Source: Patescibacteria group bacterium
GTDB taxonomy: Bacteria; Patescibacteriota; Microgenomatia; Levybacterales; UBA12049
Direction of reading: 5' to 3'
DNA: 14,477 nt
Assembly (NCBI GenBank): GCA_023485715.1
Contig: JAMCZG010000035.1
Location: 1-14,477, forward strand
Under the pieces are notes generated by a model. It saw only the letters and a program-made list of their open reading frames with translations, was not told the origin of the DNA and searched no databases. Position numbers and translations under genes: made by a program. Of the stretch, positions 1-7,006 are shown piece after piece. The stretch's first letter is position 1; each line of letters begins with the position of its first letter.

Positions 1-236
1 TCTGTTGTCGGGATACCTGAAATTCCGAGTTCGCGAAGTATTATTCCGAGCGTTTCTTTCGATCTTGAAAGGGGAGAAGTATAAGCTTTGTCGATTTTAT
101 TGTTTTTTAACAAATCCGCACATCTTTTAGCTTCCATTCTGCCGTTTTCGCTAAGAGAAATGTCTGTCAGGCCGGTCCACAAGCCTTTTGCGTTCCATTC
201 TGACTCACCGTGGCGGACTAATATTAAATTTCCCAT
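1..236 (-). CDS. gpmA: 2,3-bisphosphoglycerate-dependent phosphoglycerate mutase (partial, N-terminal 78 residues)
   Basis: This open frame runs off the left edge, so only the N-terminus (about 78 residues) is visible. It begins MGNLILVRHGESEWN, the RHGE signature of the histidine phosphatase / dPGM superfamily. The RHG histidine is the residue that becomes phosphorylated. Next come LWTGLTDISLSENG and AYTSPLSRSKET, typical of GpmA rather than of a generic phosphatase. The enzyme interconverts 2- and 3-phosphoglycerate in the cytoplasm. The ATG lies one base after the enolase stop codon, so it is very probably translated by coupling with eno in the ppsA-eno-gpmA operon. The C-terminal half, including the second catalytic histidine, is outside the window, so intactness cannot be judged. 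A related histidine phosphatase is possible but less likely given the neighbours. Confidence 0.88.
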   Translation of the reverse strand, partial: MGNLILVRHGESEWNAKGLWTGLTDISLSENGRMEAKRCADLLKNNKIDKAYTSPLSRSKETLGIILRELGISGIPTT

Positions 237-237
237 A

Positions 238-1518
238 TTATTTCATTCCAAGGTTATCCGAAAGAGATTTAATCTGTTTTTCGATTTGTAAAAGCCTGTT
301 GTATTTTACAACCCTTTCTCCACGAGCCGGAGCACCAAATTTTACGAAATCTGCTGATGCCGCGACTGCGAAATCTGCGATAAAATCGTCAGTTGTTTCT
401 CCGGACCGGTGTGACACAATTATTTTAAGACCTGCAGCGCGGGCGACTTCGACAACAGCTAGTGCTTCGATCACGGTCCCGACCTGGTTTGGCTTAATAA
501 TAATTCCGCTGATCGCTTTTTTATCGATTGCCATCTGAAGCCTGTAAGGGTTGGTTACTGTTAAGTCGTCCCCGACGACAATTGTGCTATGCGAAACGCT
601 AGACAAAATCTTTTCCCACCCTTCCCAATCGTCTTCGCTCAGCGGGTCTTCGAGATATAAAAAATTAAATTGTTTGTTGAGTTCTTCGTAATACGAAATT
701 AGGTCGTCAGACGAAAGGGCCATAGACTTATCTCTTATTTGATATTGCTTATTTTTATAAAAACTGTTCGCCGCAACGTCCATGCCAAAAAAAACATCAA
801 AACCAAATTTGTATTGACTTTGATCGACGGTTTCCTTTAAAAGCATCAAAGCGTCCATATTGTTTGAGACATTCGGTCCGAACCCTCCTTCGTCTCCCAC
901 GAGCGTAGAAAGACCTTTTTGTTTTAACACCTTTTTCAGCTCGTGATAAATCGACACGCCGATTTCGAGCGCTTCTGTATACGACTTGGATGTGGCCGGA
1001 ATTAGTAAAAATTCCTGGAAATCGAGGTTATTTCCGGCGTGTTTTCCGCCGTTTATCAGATTAAAAAGGGGACTCGGAATTTTAAGCGCGATGTTTTCCC
1101 TCTTTACAAACTGTCTTATATAAAGAAAAAGGGGTAATACCGAGCTTTTTGCCGCAGCTTTGCAAACGGCCATCGAGACACTTAAGGTTGCGTTTGCGCC
1201 GAGTTTTCCTTTATTTTGTGTCCCGTCCAATTCTATTAATGTTCGGTCTAGCTCAGGCTGTTTAGCTGCGTCAAGACCGATAATGCCCGGTGCAATAATA
1301 TTTTGAATATTCTCGATTGCCTTAAGAACACCTAGTCCTTGATAACGCTTTTCATCGCGGTCTCGTAATTCAACCGCTTCGTAGCTTCCGATAGACGCGC
1401 CGCTCGGACACGAAGCAGAGGCAGTTGCGCCGTCTGACAATATTACGGTAGTGTCGATTGTCGGGTTTCCGCGTGAATCAAAAATCTCGTTTGCAAAAAT
1501 CTGTTTTATTTTTGCCAT
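238..1518 (-). CDS. eno: Enolase (phosphopyruvate hydratase)
   Basis: Enolase converts 2-phosphoglycerate to phosphoenolpyruvate with two Mg ions in the cytoplasm. The length (426 residues) is normal. Visible hallmarks are FDSRGNPT (about 13-20), the mobile loop CPSGASIG (37-44), NGGKHAGN with H160, GDEGGFGPN with E210, Mg ligands D247, E290 (YLEDPL) and D317 (GDDLTVTNP), the catalytic lysine K342 in KPNQVGT, VSHRSGETTDD (368-378), and K393 in VKFGAPARGERVVKYN. All expected catalytic residues are present. Small oddities are Ile in place of the usual Thr in the SGAST loop and APARGER where most bacteria have SRSER. It starts 7 bases after the ppsA stop and abuts gpmA, so the three genes look like one operon. 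There is no Shine-Dalgarno. TATAAA at 1525-1530 ends six bases before the ATG and could be an internal leaderless promoter, but no -35 is evident. Confidence 0.97.
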   Translation of the reverse strand: MAKIKQIFANEIFDSRGNPTIDTTVILSDGATASASCPSGASIGSYEAVELRDRDEKRYQGLGVLKAIENIQNIIAPGIIGLDAAKQPELDRTLIELDGTQNKGKLGANATLSVSMAVCKAAAKSSVLPLFLYIRQFVKRENIALKIPSPLFNLINGGKHAGNNLDFQEFLLIPATSKSYTEALEIGVSIYHELKKVLKQKGLSTLVGDEGGFGPNVSNNMDALMLLKETVDQSQYKFGFDVFFGMDVAANSFYKNKQYQIRDKSMALSSDDLISYYEELNKQFNFLYLEDPLSEDDWEGWEKILSSVSHSTIVVGDDLTVTNPYRLQMAIDKKAISGIIIKPNQVGTVIEALAVVEVARAAGLKIIVSHRSGETTDDFIADFAVAASADFVKFGAPARGERVVKYNRLLQIEKQIKSLSDNLGMK

Positions 1519-1525
1519 ATTTTAT

Positions 1526-3805
1526 TTATAAAACTATTTTTTTCTCGCATTCGGATATAATTTTTCGGGTATGTTCGACGGCATCCCTCGAAACCGAAAC
1601 ACTCGTTACGCCCCATTTTACTAATTTTTCGACGAGCGCAGGATACGAAGAAGGCGCCTGTCCGCAAATCGACGAGGTAATATTGTGTTTATGGCAGGTT
1701 TTTATAGTATTTTCGATTGCCCATAAAACAGCTTCGTCCTGTTCATTAAATTCATGGGCGACCTCGCTGTTGTCGCGATCAGTCCCCAAAATAAGCATCG
1801 ATAAATCGTTTGAACCGATCGACACCCCGTCGATTCCTGCGTAAATAAATTTCTCGAGAAGTATTACGTTGGAGGGAATTTCGACCATCATCCAGATCTT
1901 AAAATTGGGGCCTCTAAAAAGTCCGTTTGATGAAATAATTTTTTTGACCAGAACCAGCTCTTTTACTGTCCTTACAAATGGGAGCATGAGCCAAAGATTT
2001 TTATAACCTTTTTTGTCCCGGACTTTTTTAATCGCGCTAAGCTCCAATTCAAACACTTCGGGGTCATTAATGTAACGAAAAACCCCCCTGTATCCGAGCA
2101 TCGGGTTTGGCTCGACCGGCTCATAACTTTTTCCGCCGACAAGATTCCTGTACTCGTTTGTCTTAAAATCCGAAGCCCGGTAAACAACCGGACGGGGATT
2201 AAAGCTCGAACAAAAGATTTCGAGCTGCATTGCTAATTTGTCGATAAATTCTTGGCGTTTTCCGTCCTTGATCATCTTTTTGGGGTGGACGCCGATCCCT
2301 GCCATCATAAACTCCGCCCGCAAAAGCCCGACTCCGTTGACATCAAGAGTTGCTGCCTCTTTTGCAAATTCCGGCTCTGCGAGATTGACATACACTTTTG
2401 TTTTTGTCTTTATAAATTCTTGCGGTTTTTTAGCATTTTGCGACGAAGAATCAAGTTTGAATCCCCCTTTGTAAATTTCTCCCGATGTTCCGTTAACTGT
2501 AATTACCATCCCGTTTTTTATAATTTTTGTCGCTTTTTCTGTACCAACAACAGCCGGAATTCCGAGCTCTCTTGAAACGATTGCTGCGTGAGATGTTCTG
2601 CCGCCTTCATCGGTTACGATGGCCGCTGCTTTTTTCATCGCGGGGACATAATCGGGGTTTGTCTGTTTTGCGATAAGAATATCGCCCGTTGAGACTTTAC
2701 CGATCTCTTTTTCACTCGCCAGAACTTTCGCGGGCCCGGATTTTATTCCGGGACTCGCAGGACTGCCCTTAAGAATTAATTCGTGATGTTTTTCTTCCTG
2801 CATCATCGACTTTTGGCTTTCCTCGCCATTCTTTTTTGTTTTTATTGTTGTGATCGGACGCGTTTGGACGATATATATTTTATTTTTTTCGATAGCCCAT
2901 TCAATATCCTGAGGGAAATAATAGTGGTGCTCGAGTTTTTTGCCCAAACGTGCGAGTTCGATAATTTCCGATTCGCTTATTTTTTGTTTCTTACCGGTCC
3001 TGGAGGATAATTTTACCGTTTTGTTCTGGTTACCGACTTTTTTAAGAGAAATCGTTTGGACAGAAATATTTTTAGCTAAAATATCAAAATTCTGTTTTGA
3101 AACTTCGTAATGATCTGGCGTTTCTGTTCCTTGAACAATAAATTCCCCGAGGCCGAAAATTGCTTCGACAACTATTTTTGTTTTATCGTTTGTTACGGGG
3201 TCGATCGTAAACATTATCCCGGATTTTTCCGATTCGACCATTTTCTGTACAACAACGGCAATCCCGATTTTAAAATGGTCAAAGTGGTTTTCGTGCCTGT
3301 AAAAAATCGCCCGCGCGTTAAAAAGAGATGCCCATGCTTCCCGGATTTTCAATATTAAATTCGCTTCCCCCTTTACGTTTAAAAATGTTTCCTGCTGTCC
3401 TGCAAACGATGCCTGGGGCAAATCTTCGGAAGTTGCAGAGGATCTTGCAGCAACAAGCGCGTCTTTAAAAACGCCACCAAGCCTTTTGTAAAAGCCGAAA
3501 ATTTCGTTTTTTAATTCGTCAGAGACCGGCGAGTGAATAATCAATTTTTTAATATGAGACGACACCTCGTTTAGCGAATTTGGATTATTATAATTGACCG
3601 TATTTAGTAAATGTCTGATTTTAGTCGCGAGGTTATTTTCTTTAATAAATGTGTAATAAGCTTTGGATGTCACGATAAAACCGTTCGGAACAGGAAATCC
3701 GCTACGCGCTATTTCGCCTAAATTTGCGCCCTTTCCTCCGACTAAGGGAATGTCGTGTTTATCGACATCCTTAAAATCAACAACAAAAACCCGATTATGC
3801 GGCAT
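1526..3805 (-). CDS. ppsA: Phosphoenolpyruvate synthase (pyruvate, water dikinase)
   Basis: PpsA makes PEP from pyruvate and ATP, releasing AMP and phosphate. At 759 residues it is slightly shorter than the E. coli enzyme (792). The N-terminal ATP-binding PPDK domain (about 5-320) shows VGGKGANLGEIARSGFPVP (22-40), ARSSATSEDLPQASFAGQQE, and SGIMFTIDPVTND. The swivelling phosphohistidine domain (about 345-440) contains GGRTSHAAIVSRELGIPAVVG with catalytic H406. The C-terminal PEP/pyruvate TIM barrel (about 470-750) has GVGLLRAEFM, NPMLGYRG, MVEIPSN, GSNDLSM and the active-site cysteine C714 in SSICGQAPS. It is intact and leads the ppsA-eno-gpmA operon. In organisms of this type it may stand in for, or run opposite to, pyruvate kinase; that is inference. 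Transcription should start from a consensus-like promoter (3812-3840) whose predicted first base is the A of the ATG. Confidence 0.95.
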   Translation of the reverse strand: MPHNRVFVVDFKDVDKHDIPLVGGKGANLGEIARSGFPVPNGFIVTSKAYYTFIKENNLATKIRHLLNTVNYNNPNSLNEVSSHIKKLIIHSPVSDELKNEIFGFYKRLGGVFKDALVAARSSATSEDLPQASFAGQQETFLNVKGEANLILKIREAWASLFNARAIFYRHENHFDHFKIGIAVVVQKMVESEKSGIMFTIDPVTNDKTKIVVEAIFGLGEFIVQGTETPDHYEVSKQNFDILAKNISVQTISLKKVGNQNKTVKLSSRTGKKQKISESEIIELARLGKKLEHHYYFPQDIEWAIEKNKIYIVQTRPITTIKTKKNGEESQKSMMQEEKHHELILKGSPASPGIKSGPAKVLASEKEIGKVSTGDILIAKQTNPDYVPAMKKAAAIVTDEGGRTSHAAIVSRELGIPAVVGTEKATKIIKNGMVITVNGTSGEIYKGGFKLDSSSQNAKKPQEFIKTKTKVYVNLAEPEFAKEAATLDVNGVGLLRAEFMMAGIGVHPKKMIKDGKRQEFIDKLAMQLEIFCSSFNPRPVVYRASDFKTNEYRNLVGGKSYEPVEPNPMLGYRGVFRYINDPEVFELELSAIKKVRDKKGYKNLWLMLPFVRTVKELVLVKKIISSNGLFRGPNFKIWMMVEIPSNVILLEKFIYAGIDGVSIGSNDLSMLILGTDRDNSEVAHEFNEQDEAVLWAIENTIKTCHKHNITSSICGQAPSSYPALVEKLVKWGVTSVSVSRDAVEHTRKIISECEKKIVL

Positions 3806-3811
3806 TAATTT

Positions 3812-3840
3812 ATTATGGGGAGAATTTAAAAATTTATCAA
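3812..3840 (-). promoter_or_regulatory. Promoter of ppsA-eno-gpmA, predicted leaderless
   Basis: Read on the minus strand, TTGATA (3840-3835), a 17-base spacer and CATAAT (3817-3812) form a near-consensus sigma70-type promoter. Counting the last -10 base as -7 puts +1 at 3805, the A of the ppsA ATG. No Shine-Dalgarno lies between the -10 and the start codon. The -35 overlaps the -35 of the divergent cupin promoter. Confidence 0.72.
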
Positions 3841-3862
3841 GTGTTGCAAATAGTGGTAAAAT
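3834..3862 (+). promoter_or_regulatory. Promoter of the divergent cupin gene, extended -10, predicted leaderless
   Basis: TAAAAT at 3857-3862 is preceded by TGG (3854-3856), an extended -10. A weak -35 (TTATCA, 3834-3839) is 17 bases upstream. The last -10 base is six bases before the ATG, so predicted +1 is 3869, the A of the start codon. The -35 overlaps the ppsA -35 on the other strand. Confidence 0.65.
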
Positions 3863-3868
3863 AGATTT

Positions 3869-4177
3869 ATGACGAAAAAAGTTTCACTTAACGAATCGAT
3901 TAATTATCAGGAAGGGTCTGTCGTAAGTAAAGAAATAGTTAATAAAAAAACAGGAACGGTAACTATTTTTGCGTTTGATAAAAACCAGGGCTTAAGCGAA
4001 CACACTGCCCCTTACGACGCATTGGTATTGGCGACAGACGGGGAGGCAGAAATTACTGTAGCAGGAGAAACATACTTGCTCAAACACGGAGAAATGCTTT
4101 TAATGCCGGCTAATAATCCTCATTCGGTTAAGGCGTTGACCCCGTTTAAAATGATTTTAACGATGATAAAATCCTGA
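3869..4177 (+). CDS. Small single-domain cupin protein
   Basis: This 102-residue protein is a single beta-barrel cupin_2 domain. The segments GTVTIFAFDKNQGLSEHTAP, DALVLATDGEAEITVAGE and GEMLLMPANNPHSVKA match a family of stand-alone cupins often annotated only as cupin domain-containing protein. The N-terminus has the typical GSVVSKEIVNKKTG strand. Metal ligands are only partly evident: H in SEHTAP and H in NPHSV. The usual HxH pair of motif 1 is reduced to HxA, so the metal site may be atypical. The substrate is unknown; no enzymatic activity should be assumed. It is the only plus-strand gene in the left half, diverges from ppsA through a 63-base spacer with overlapping promoters, and converges on purD with 51 bases between them. 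No Shine-Dalgarno precedes the ATG. Confidence 0.85.
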   Translation: MTKKVSLNESINYQEGSVVSKEIVNKKTGTVTIFAFDKNQGLSEHTAPYDALVLATDGEAEITVAGETYLLKHGEMLLMPANNPHSVKALTPFKMILTMIKS

Positions 4178-4228
4178 GGAGAACAATTCATTTTTCAAAT
4201 CCTTCTGTATTAATTTTCTCGTATTAAA

Positions 4229-5539
4229 TTATTTTCGGAAGGCTTTTGACCCGATGTCTTTTCGGTATTGCATTCCTTCAAAATAAATTCCATGGGGCTC
4301 TCCGATTGCTGAATAAGTGTTGTCTACTGCCTGTTTCAAAGTTGCACCATATGCAGTAACTCCTAATGCCCGTCCCGAACTGGTAGCTAGTCTGCGATTA
4401 CTAACCGGTCGAGTCCCGCCATGAAAAATAACAATCTCTCCATTTTGGATTTGGTCCACGCCATTAATTAAGATTCCTGTTATTGGATTTTCAGGATAGC
4501 CTTCGGATGCTAATACTACACAAACTGCTGAGCCGTTTCTAAAACGTACCATCGATTCTCTAAGGTTCCCGTCGACACAGGATTGCATTATTTTCGGTAA
4601 ATTCGACGAGAGCATTATCATTTCCGGCTGAGTTTCGGGATCACCGAATCGAACATTATATTCTAATACTTTAGGGCCCTCCGGCGTGAGCATAAGCCCA
4701 GCATACAAGACACCTTTATATTCATTTCCTTCCTCCCGCATGCCTCTAACCGTTGGTTCGAGAATCTCCCCTTGAATTTGTTGGAGCATTTCGAGCGAGA
4801 TAATACGATTTGGAACTGGTGCGTATGCGCCCATACCGCCTGTATTTGGATTTGGTCCTTTTGCATAGTCTTCAAAAATACGCTTGTGATCTTGTGCAGG
4901 AAGAAGGGGAACGACAGTTTCGCCGTCCGTAAAGGCCATTATAGAAACCTCTTGTCCTTTTTCTTTTTTTTGAACAACTACATTTCTTCCAGCGCTCCCG
5001 AGCTCTCTTTCGATCATGAGTCGTTTTATCGCGTCAACTGCTTCCCCGTGAGTGTCAGTTACAAAAACCCCTTTGCCAGACGCCAGTCCATCCGCTTTGA
5101 CTACGAGCTCATAGGGTAAATGTCTAATATGGGAGATTGCCTTTTCTGGGTCACGGAAAATGTGGGTTTCTGGATGGGGAATATTGTGTCGACGCATAAA
5201 TCGTGTGGCCCAAGCCTTACTGGATTCAAGAAGTGCCGCGTCGCTCTTTGGACCAAACGCTGCTACACCAGCTTCATCGAGGGCATCGACAACGCCTTTT
5301 GCCAGCGGAGCTTCTGGCCCGACGGCGACTAATTCAACACCGGCATCCACGGAAAAATCAACAATCCTATCTATATCCGTTGGTTCTACATCGATATTTT
5401 CTCCGATCTCATTTGTTCCGCCATTTCCGGGAGCAAAATAAAGGTGATTATAATTACCATCGCGGTGAATTTTCCAGCCGATAGCGTGTTCTCTCCCTCC
5501 GTCTCCGATAATAAGGGCAGATTTTATTCGTTCACTCAT
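4229..5539 (-). CDS. purD: Phosphoribosylamine--glycine ligase (GAR synthetase)
   Basis: PurD joins glycine to 5-phosphoribosylamine using ATP, the second step of de novo purine synthesis. The 436 residues have the usual order: N-terminal domain (about 1-105; IIGDGGREHAIGWKI, APGNGGT, VGPEAPLAKGVVDAL, FGPKSDAALLESSK), ATP-grasp domain (about 106-330; VVKADGLASGKGVFV, QDHKRIFED, NTGGMGAYAPVP, LEYNVRFGDPETQ) and C-terminal domain (about 335-430; VCVVLASEGYP, FHGGTR, GRALGVTAYG, GIYFEGMQYRKDIG). It appears intact. The start overlaps the stop of the upstream isomerase gene by four bases (ATGA), so it is the last gene of the sugar-phosphate operon and probably translationally coupled. Other pur genes are absent nearby, and the surroundings are unrelated to purines. 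The GPNPNTGG stretch is longer than the usual GPNTGG. Confidence 0.95.
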   Translation of the reverse strand: MSERIKSALIIGDGGREHAIGWKIHRDGNYNHLYFAPGNGGTNEIGENIDVEPTDIDRIVDFSVDAGVELVAVGPEAPLAKGVVDALDEAGVAAFGPKSDAALLESSKAWATRFMRRHNIPHPETHIFRDPEKAISHIRHLPYELVVKADGLASGKGVFVTDTHGEAVDAIKRLMIERELGSAGRNVVVQKKEKGQEVSIMAFTDGETVVPLLPAQDHKRIFEDYAKGPNPNTGGMGAYAPVPNRIISLEMLQQIQGEILEPTVRGMREEGNEYKGVLYAGLMLTPEGPKVLEYNVRFGDPETQPEMIMLSSNLPKIMQSCVDGNLRESMVRFRNGSAVCVVLASEGYPENPITGILINGVDQIQNGEIVIFHGGTRPVSNRRLATSSGRALGVTAYGATLKQAVDNTYSAIGEPHGIYFEGMQYRKDIGSKAFRK

Positions 5540-6579
5540 TTTTTAGCGAGTTCTTTTTTAAAATAATCGACCCAGGGGTTTACAGCAGGATTTTGGTCGT
5601 GAAGCAAAGCTAAATATAAAGTCAAATAACTTCCAAAGACCATAACTTCCAAAAAGTCCTCATAAACGTTTTCACCCCCGGTTTTATAGAAAAAAACTTC
5701 CTGCCTATTTTGTTTTAATACATCGACCGTTAAATCTATCCTTTTTCTGTTTTTCGGGGAATAATTATCAGATTGAATAATTATAAAGTGCAAATTTGAA
5801 TTTGTCGGAAATTGAAGCCCTTCCATTAAGTGGTGGTTTAGATCCGGTACTAGATAATAGGCTGAAAAAGTTTTGCTTGTCTCGTTGAATTGATTTCGGA
5901 ATATTTGAGCATTTCCGGCCAAATGTTCGGCAGTAATGATAATCGGTATTTTGTCTAAGAACATTTTGGACGACCTCATTGCCTTGTTTTTGAGCTCTTC
6001 TCTCTTTTTGGAAATATTAATAATCGCTTTTTGCAACGCATTTGTATCGATATTAATAATTCCGGTTTTCTTAAGAAGGCCCATTAGCCCTAAAACCGAG
6101 TATCCGTTTCCGAGTCTTGGAATCCCCGCGGGATTTAAGGCTCCGTCGAAAATAAAGGCTGGAATATTATTTTCTTTTGCGAATTCTGCAAGGGGACCGC
6201 CTTTTGTAAGAACGATCATTTTTGCATTCTTTTCCCTCGCCTGGTCGGCGCAGGACAAAACTTCTTCGGTTGTTCCCGAATAACTGGTAAGAATGACAAG
6301 GGTTTTGTCGTTTACGTATTTTGGGAGATTATAATCGCTTACTGTTTCGAACGGGTACTGCATATCTTCTCCGACCAGAGCCTTCGTTACTAGAGCTCCG
6401 TAAATCGACGCGCCCATTCCGCAGCAAACAATATTCTCAACTCCTGTTATGTCCGGAACATCGATTTCGTTTACCTGCTTCCAGGCCTCCTCGCATTGTT
6501 TTACCAGAAGTTCTGTAGAGCCGTATGTATCCCTCGGGTCGATTTTTTTAATCGCTTCTAAATCAGTTAAATTATTCAT
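5536..6579 (-). CDS. Bifunctional phosphoglucose/phosphomannose isomerase (SIS family)
   Basis: This 347-residue protein matches the two-SIS-domain PGI/PMI family first known from Crenarchaea and found in many bacteria. It interconverts fructose-6-P with glucose-6-P and mannose-6-P. SIS domain 1 (about 48-180) has VCCGMGASIYG, the phosphate loop SYSGTTEEVL (99-108) and LTKGGPLAEFA, followed by NPAGIPRLGNGYSVLGLMG, resembling the family's PR-x-x-x-GY segment. The C-terminal half (about 205-345) has FRNQFNETSKTFSAYY with the expected catalytic glutamate E233 (NE) and VPDLNHHLMEGLQFP, the counterpart of the family's NHN segment. The C-terminus VNPWVDYFKKEL fits the bact-PGI_C ending. The first loop departs from the more usual GMGGSAIGG, so substrate preference may be altered. 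It overlaps the upstream cupin gene by 8 bases and purD by 4. A modest GAGAG precedes the ATG. Confidence 0.87.
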   Translation of the reverse strand: MNNLTDLEAIKKIDPRDTYGSTELLVKQCEEAWKQVNEIDVPDITGVENIVCCGMGASIYGALVTKALVGEDMQYPFETVSDYNLPKYVNDKTLVILTSYSGTTEEVLSCADQAREKNAKMIVLTKGGPLAEFAKENNIPAFIFDGALNPAGIPRLGNGYSVLGLMGLLKKTGIINIDTNALQKAIINISKKREELKNKAMRSSKMFLDKIPIIITAEHLAGNAQIFRNQFNETSKTFSAYYLVPDLNHHLMEGLQFPTNSNLHFIIIQSDNYSPKNRKRIDLTVDVLKQNRQEVFFYKTGGENVYEDFLEVMVFGSYLTLYLALLHDQNPAVNPWVDYFKKELAKK

Positions 6580-7006
6580 TTCTCTCTAGTTTTCTTTGAT
6601 CTGGAGTTTCGTCTGGTCGTTTATAGTCGTCTTCCAGACGCAATGTCGTTCCCATTTCCGGTGTCGAAACTTCGAGAATGTCGCAGTCCGTGATCCCAGC
6701 TAATCTGTGTTTTTGCCCTAGCTGACATGAATAACCTTGTCCCGGCAATAATTCTGTTTCAACGATTTCGCCGTCAGCATTTTCCCAAATTACTTTTGCC
6801 CGGCCGTTCATAAGAAGCCATGTTTCCTGTTTTGAGTCGTGTATCTGAAGGGACATTCTCGCTCCAGCTTTTACATGTTCTATTTTACCCATGTAAGGTT
6901 TTCCTTCTGGCACCCAGTGAATTTCGTATCCCCAAGGTTTTTCGATTCTCTTCGAATAGGGGAGATTGGTAAACTCAGATTTATCTATATTGTTTAAATC
7001 TATCAT
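6572..7006 (-). CDS. Cupin, mannose-6-phosphate isomerase type II-like
   Basis: This 144-residue single cupin resembles the C-terminal cupin domain of type II mannose-6-phosphate isomerases. It opens with EKPWGYEIHWVPEG and continues YMGKIEHVKAGARMSLQIHD, ETWLLMNGRAKVIWEN, LLPGQGYSCQLGQKHRL and DILEVSTPEMGTTLRLEDDY. The candidate metal ligands are H in LQIHDSKQE, the E four residues later, and H in GQKHRL. It lacks a nucleotidyltransferase domain, so it is not a GMP/PMI fusion. Activity as a sugar-phosphate isomerase or epimerase is plausible given its neighbours but cannot be fixed from sequence. It begins within the end of the phosphomannomutase gene (4-base ATGA overlap) and its end overlaps the isomerase start by 8 bases, which strongly indicates one transcript with coupled translation. 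Confidence 0.83.
   Translation of the reverse strand: MIDLNNIDKSEFTNLPYSKRIEKPWGYEIHWVPEGKPYMGKIEHVKAGARMSLQIHDSKQETWLLMNGRAKVIWENADGEIVETELLPGQGYSCQLGQKHRLAGITDCDILEVSTPEMGTTLRLEDDYKRPDETPDQRKLERNE

Noticed and set aside
1525..1530. TATAAA as a separate leaderless promoter for eno
   Set aside because: The spacing fits, but there is no -35 or extended -10, the spacer is A/T-rich, and the gene is already served by the ppsA promoter.
1458..1844. Plus-strand open frames opposite eno/ppsA, and similar ones opposite purD (about 4772-5484), the isomerase and the cysteine ligase
   Set aside because: They lie wholly antisense to well-supported genes, have no start signals, and their translations show no recognisable domain or plausible composition.
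3844..3849. TTGCAA as the -35 of the cupin promoter
   Set aside because: It lies only seven bases from the TAAAAT -10, too close for sigma70-type spacing.
4201..4242. CCTTC ... GAAGG inverted repeat after the cupin/purD convergence, as a terminator
   Set aside because: The stem is about five pairs with a loop of roughly 30 bases, extends into the purD coding region, and has no clean T-run at its foot.
4229..5539. purD as a transferred gene on the basis of base composition
   Set aside because: Rough hand counts of purD and eno samples gave similar GC (about 44-45 percent), so composition alone does not single it out.
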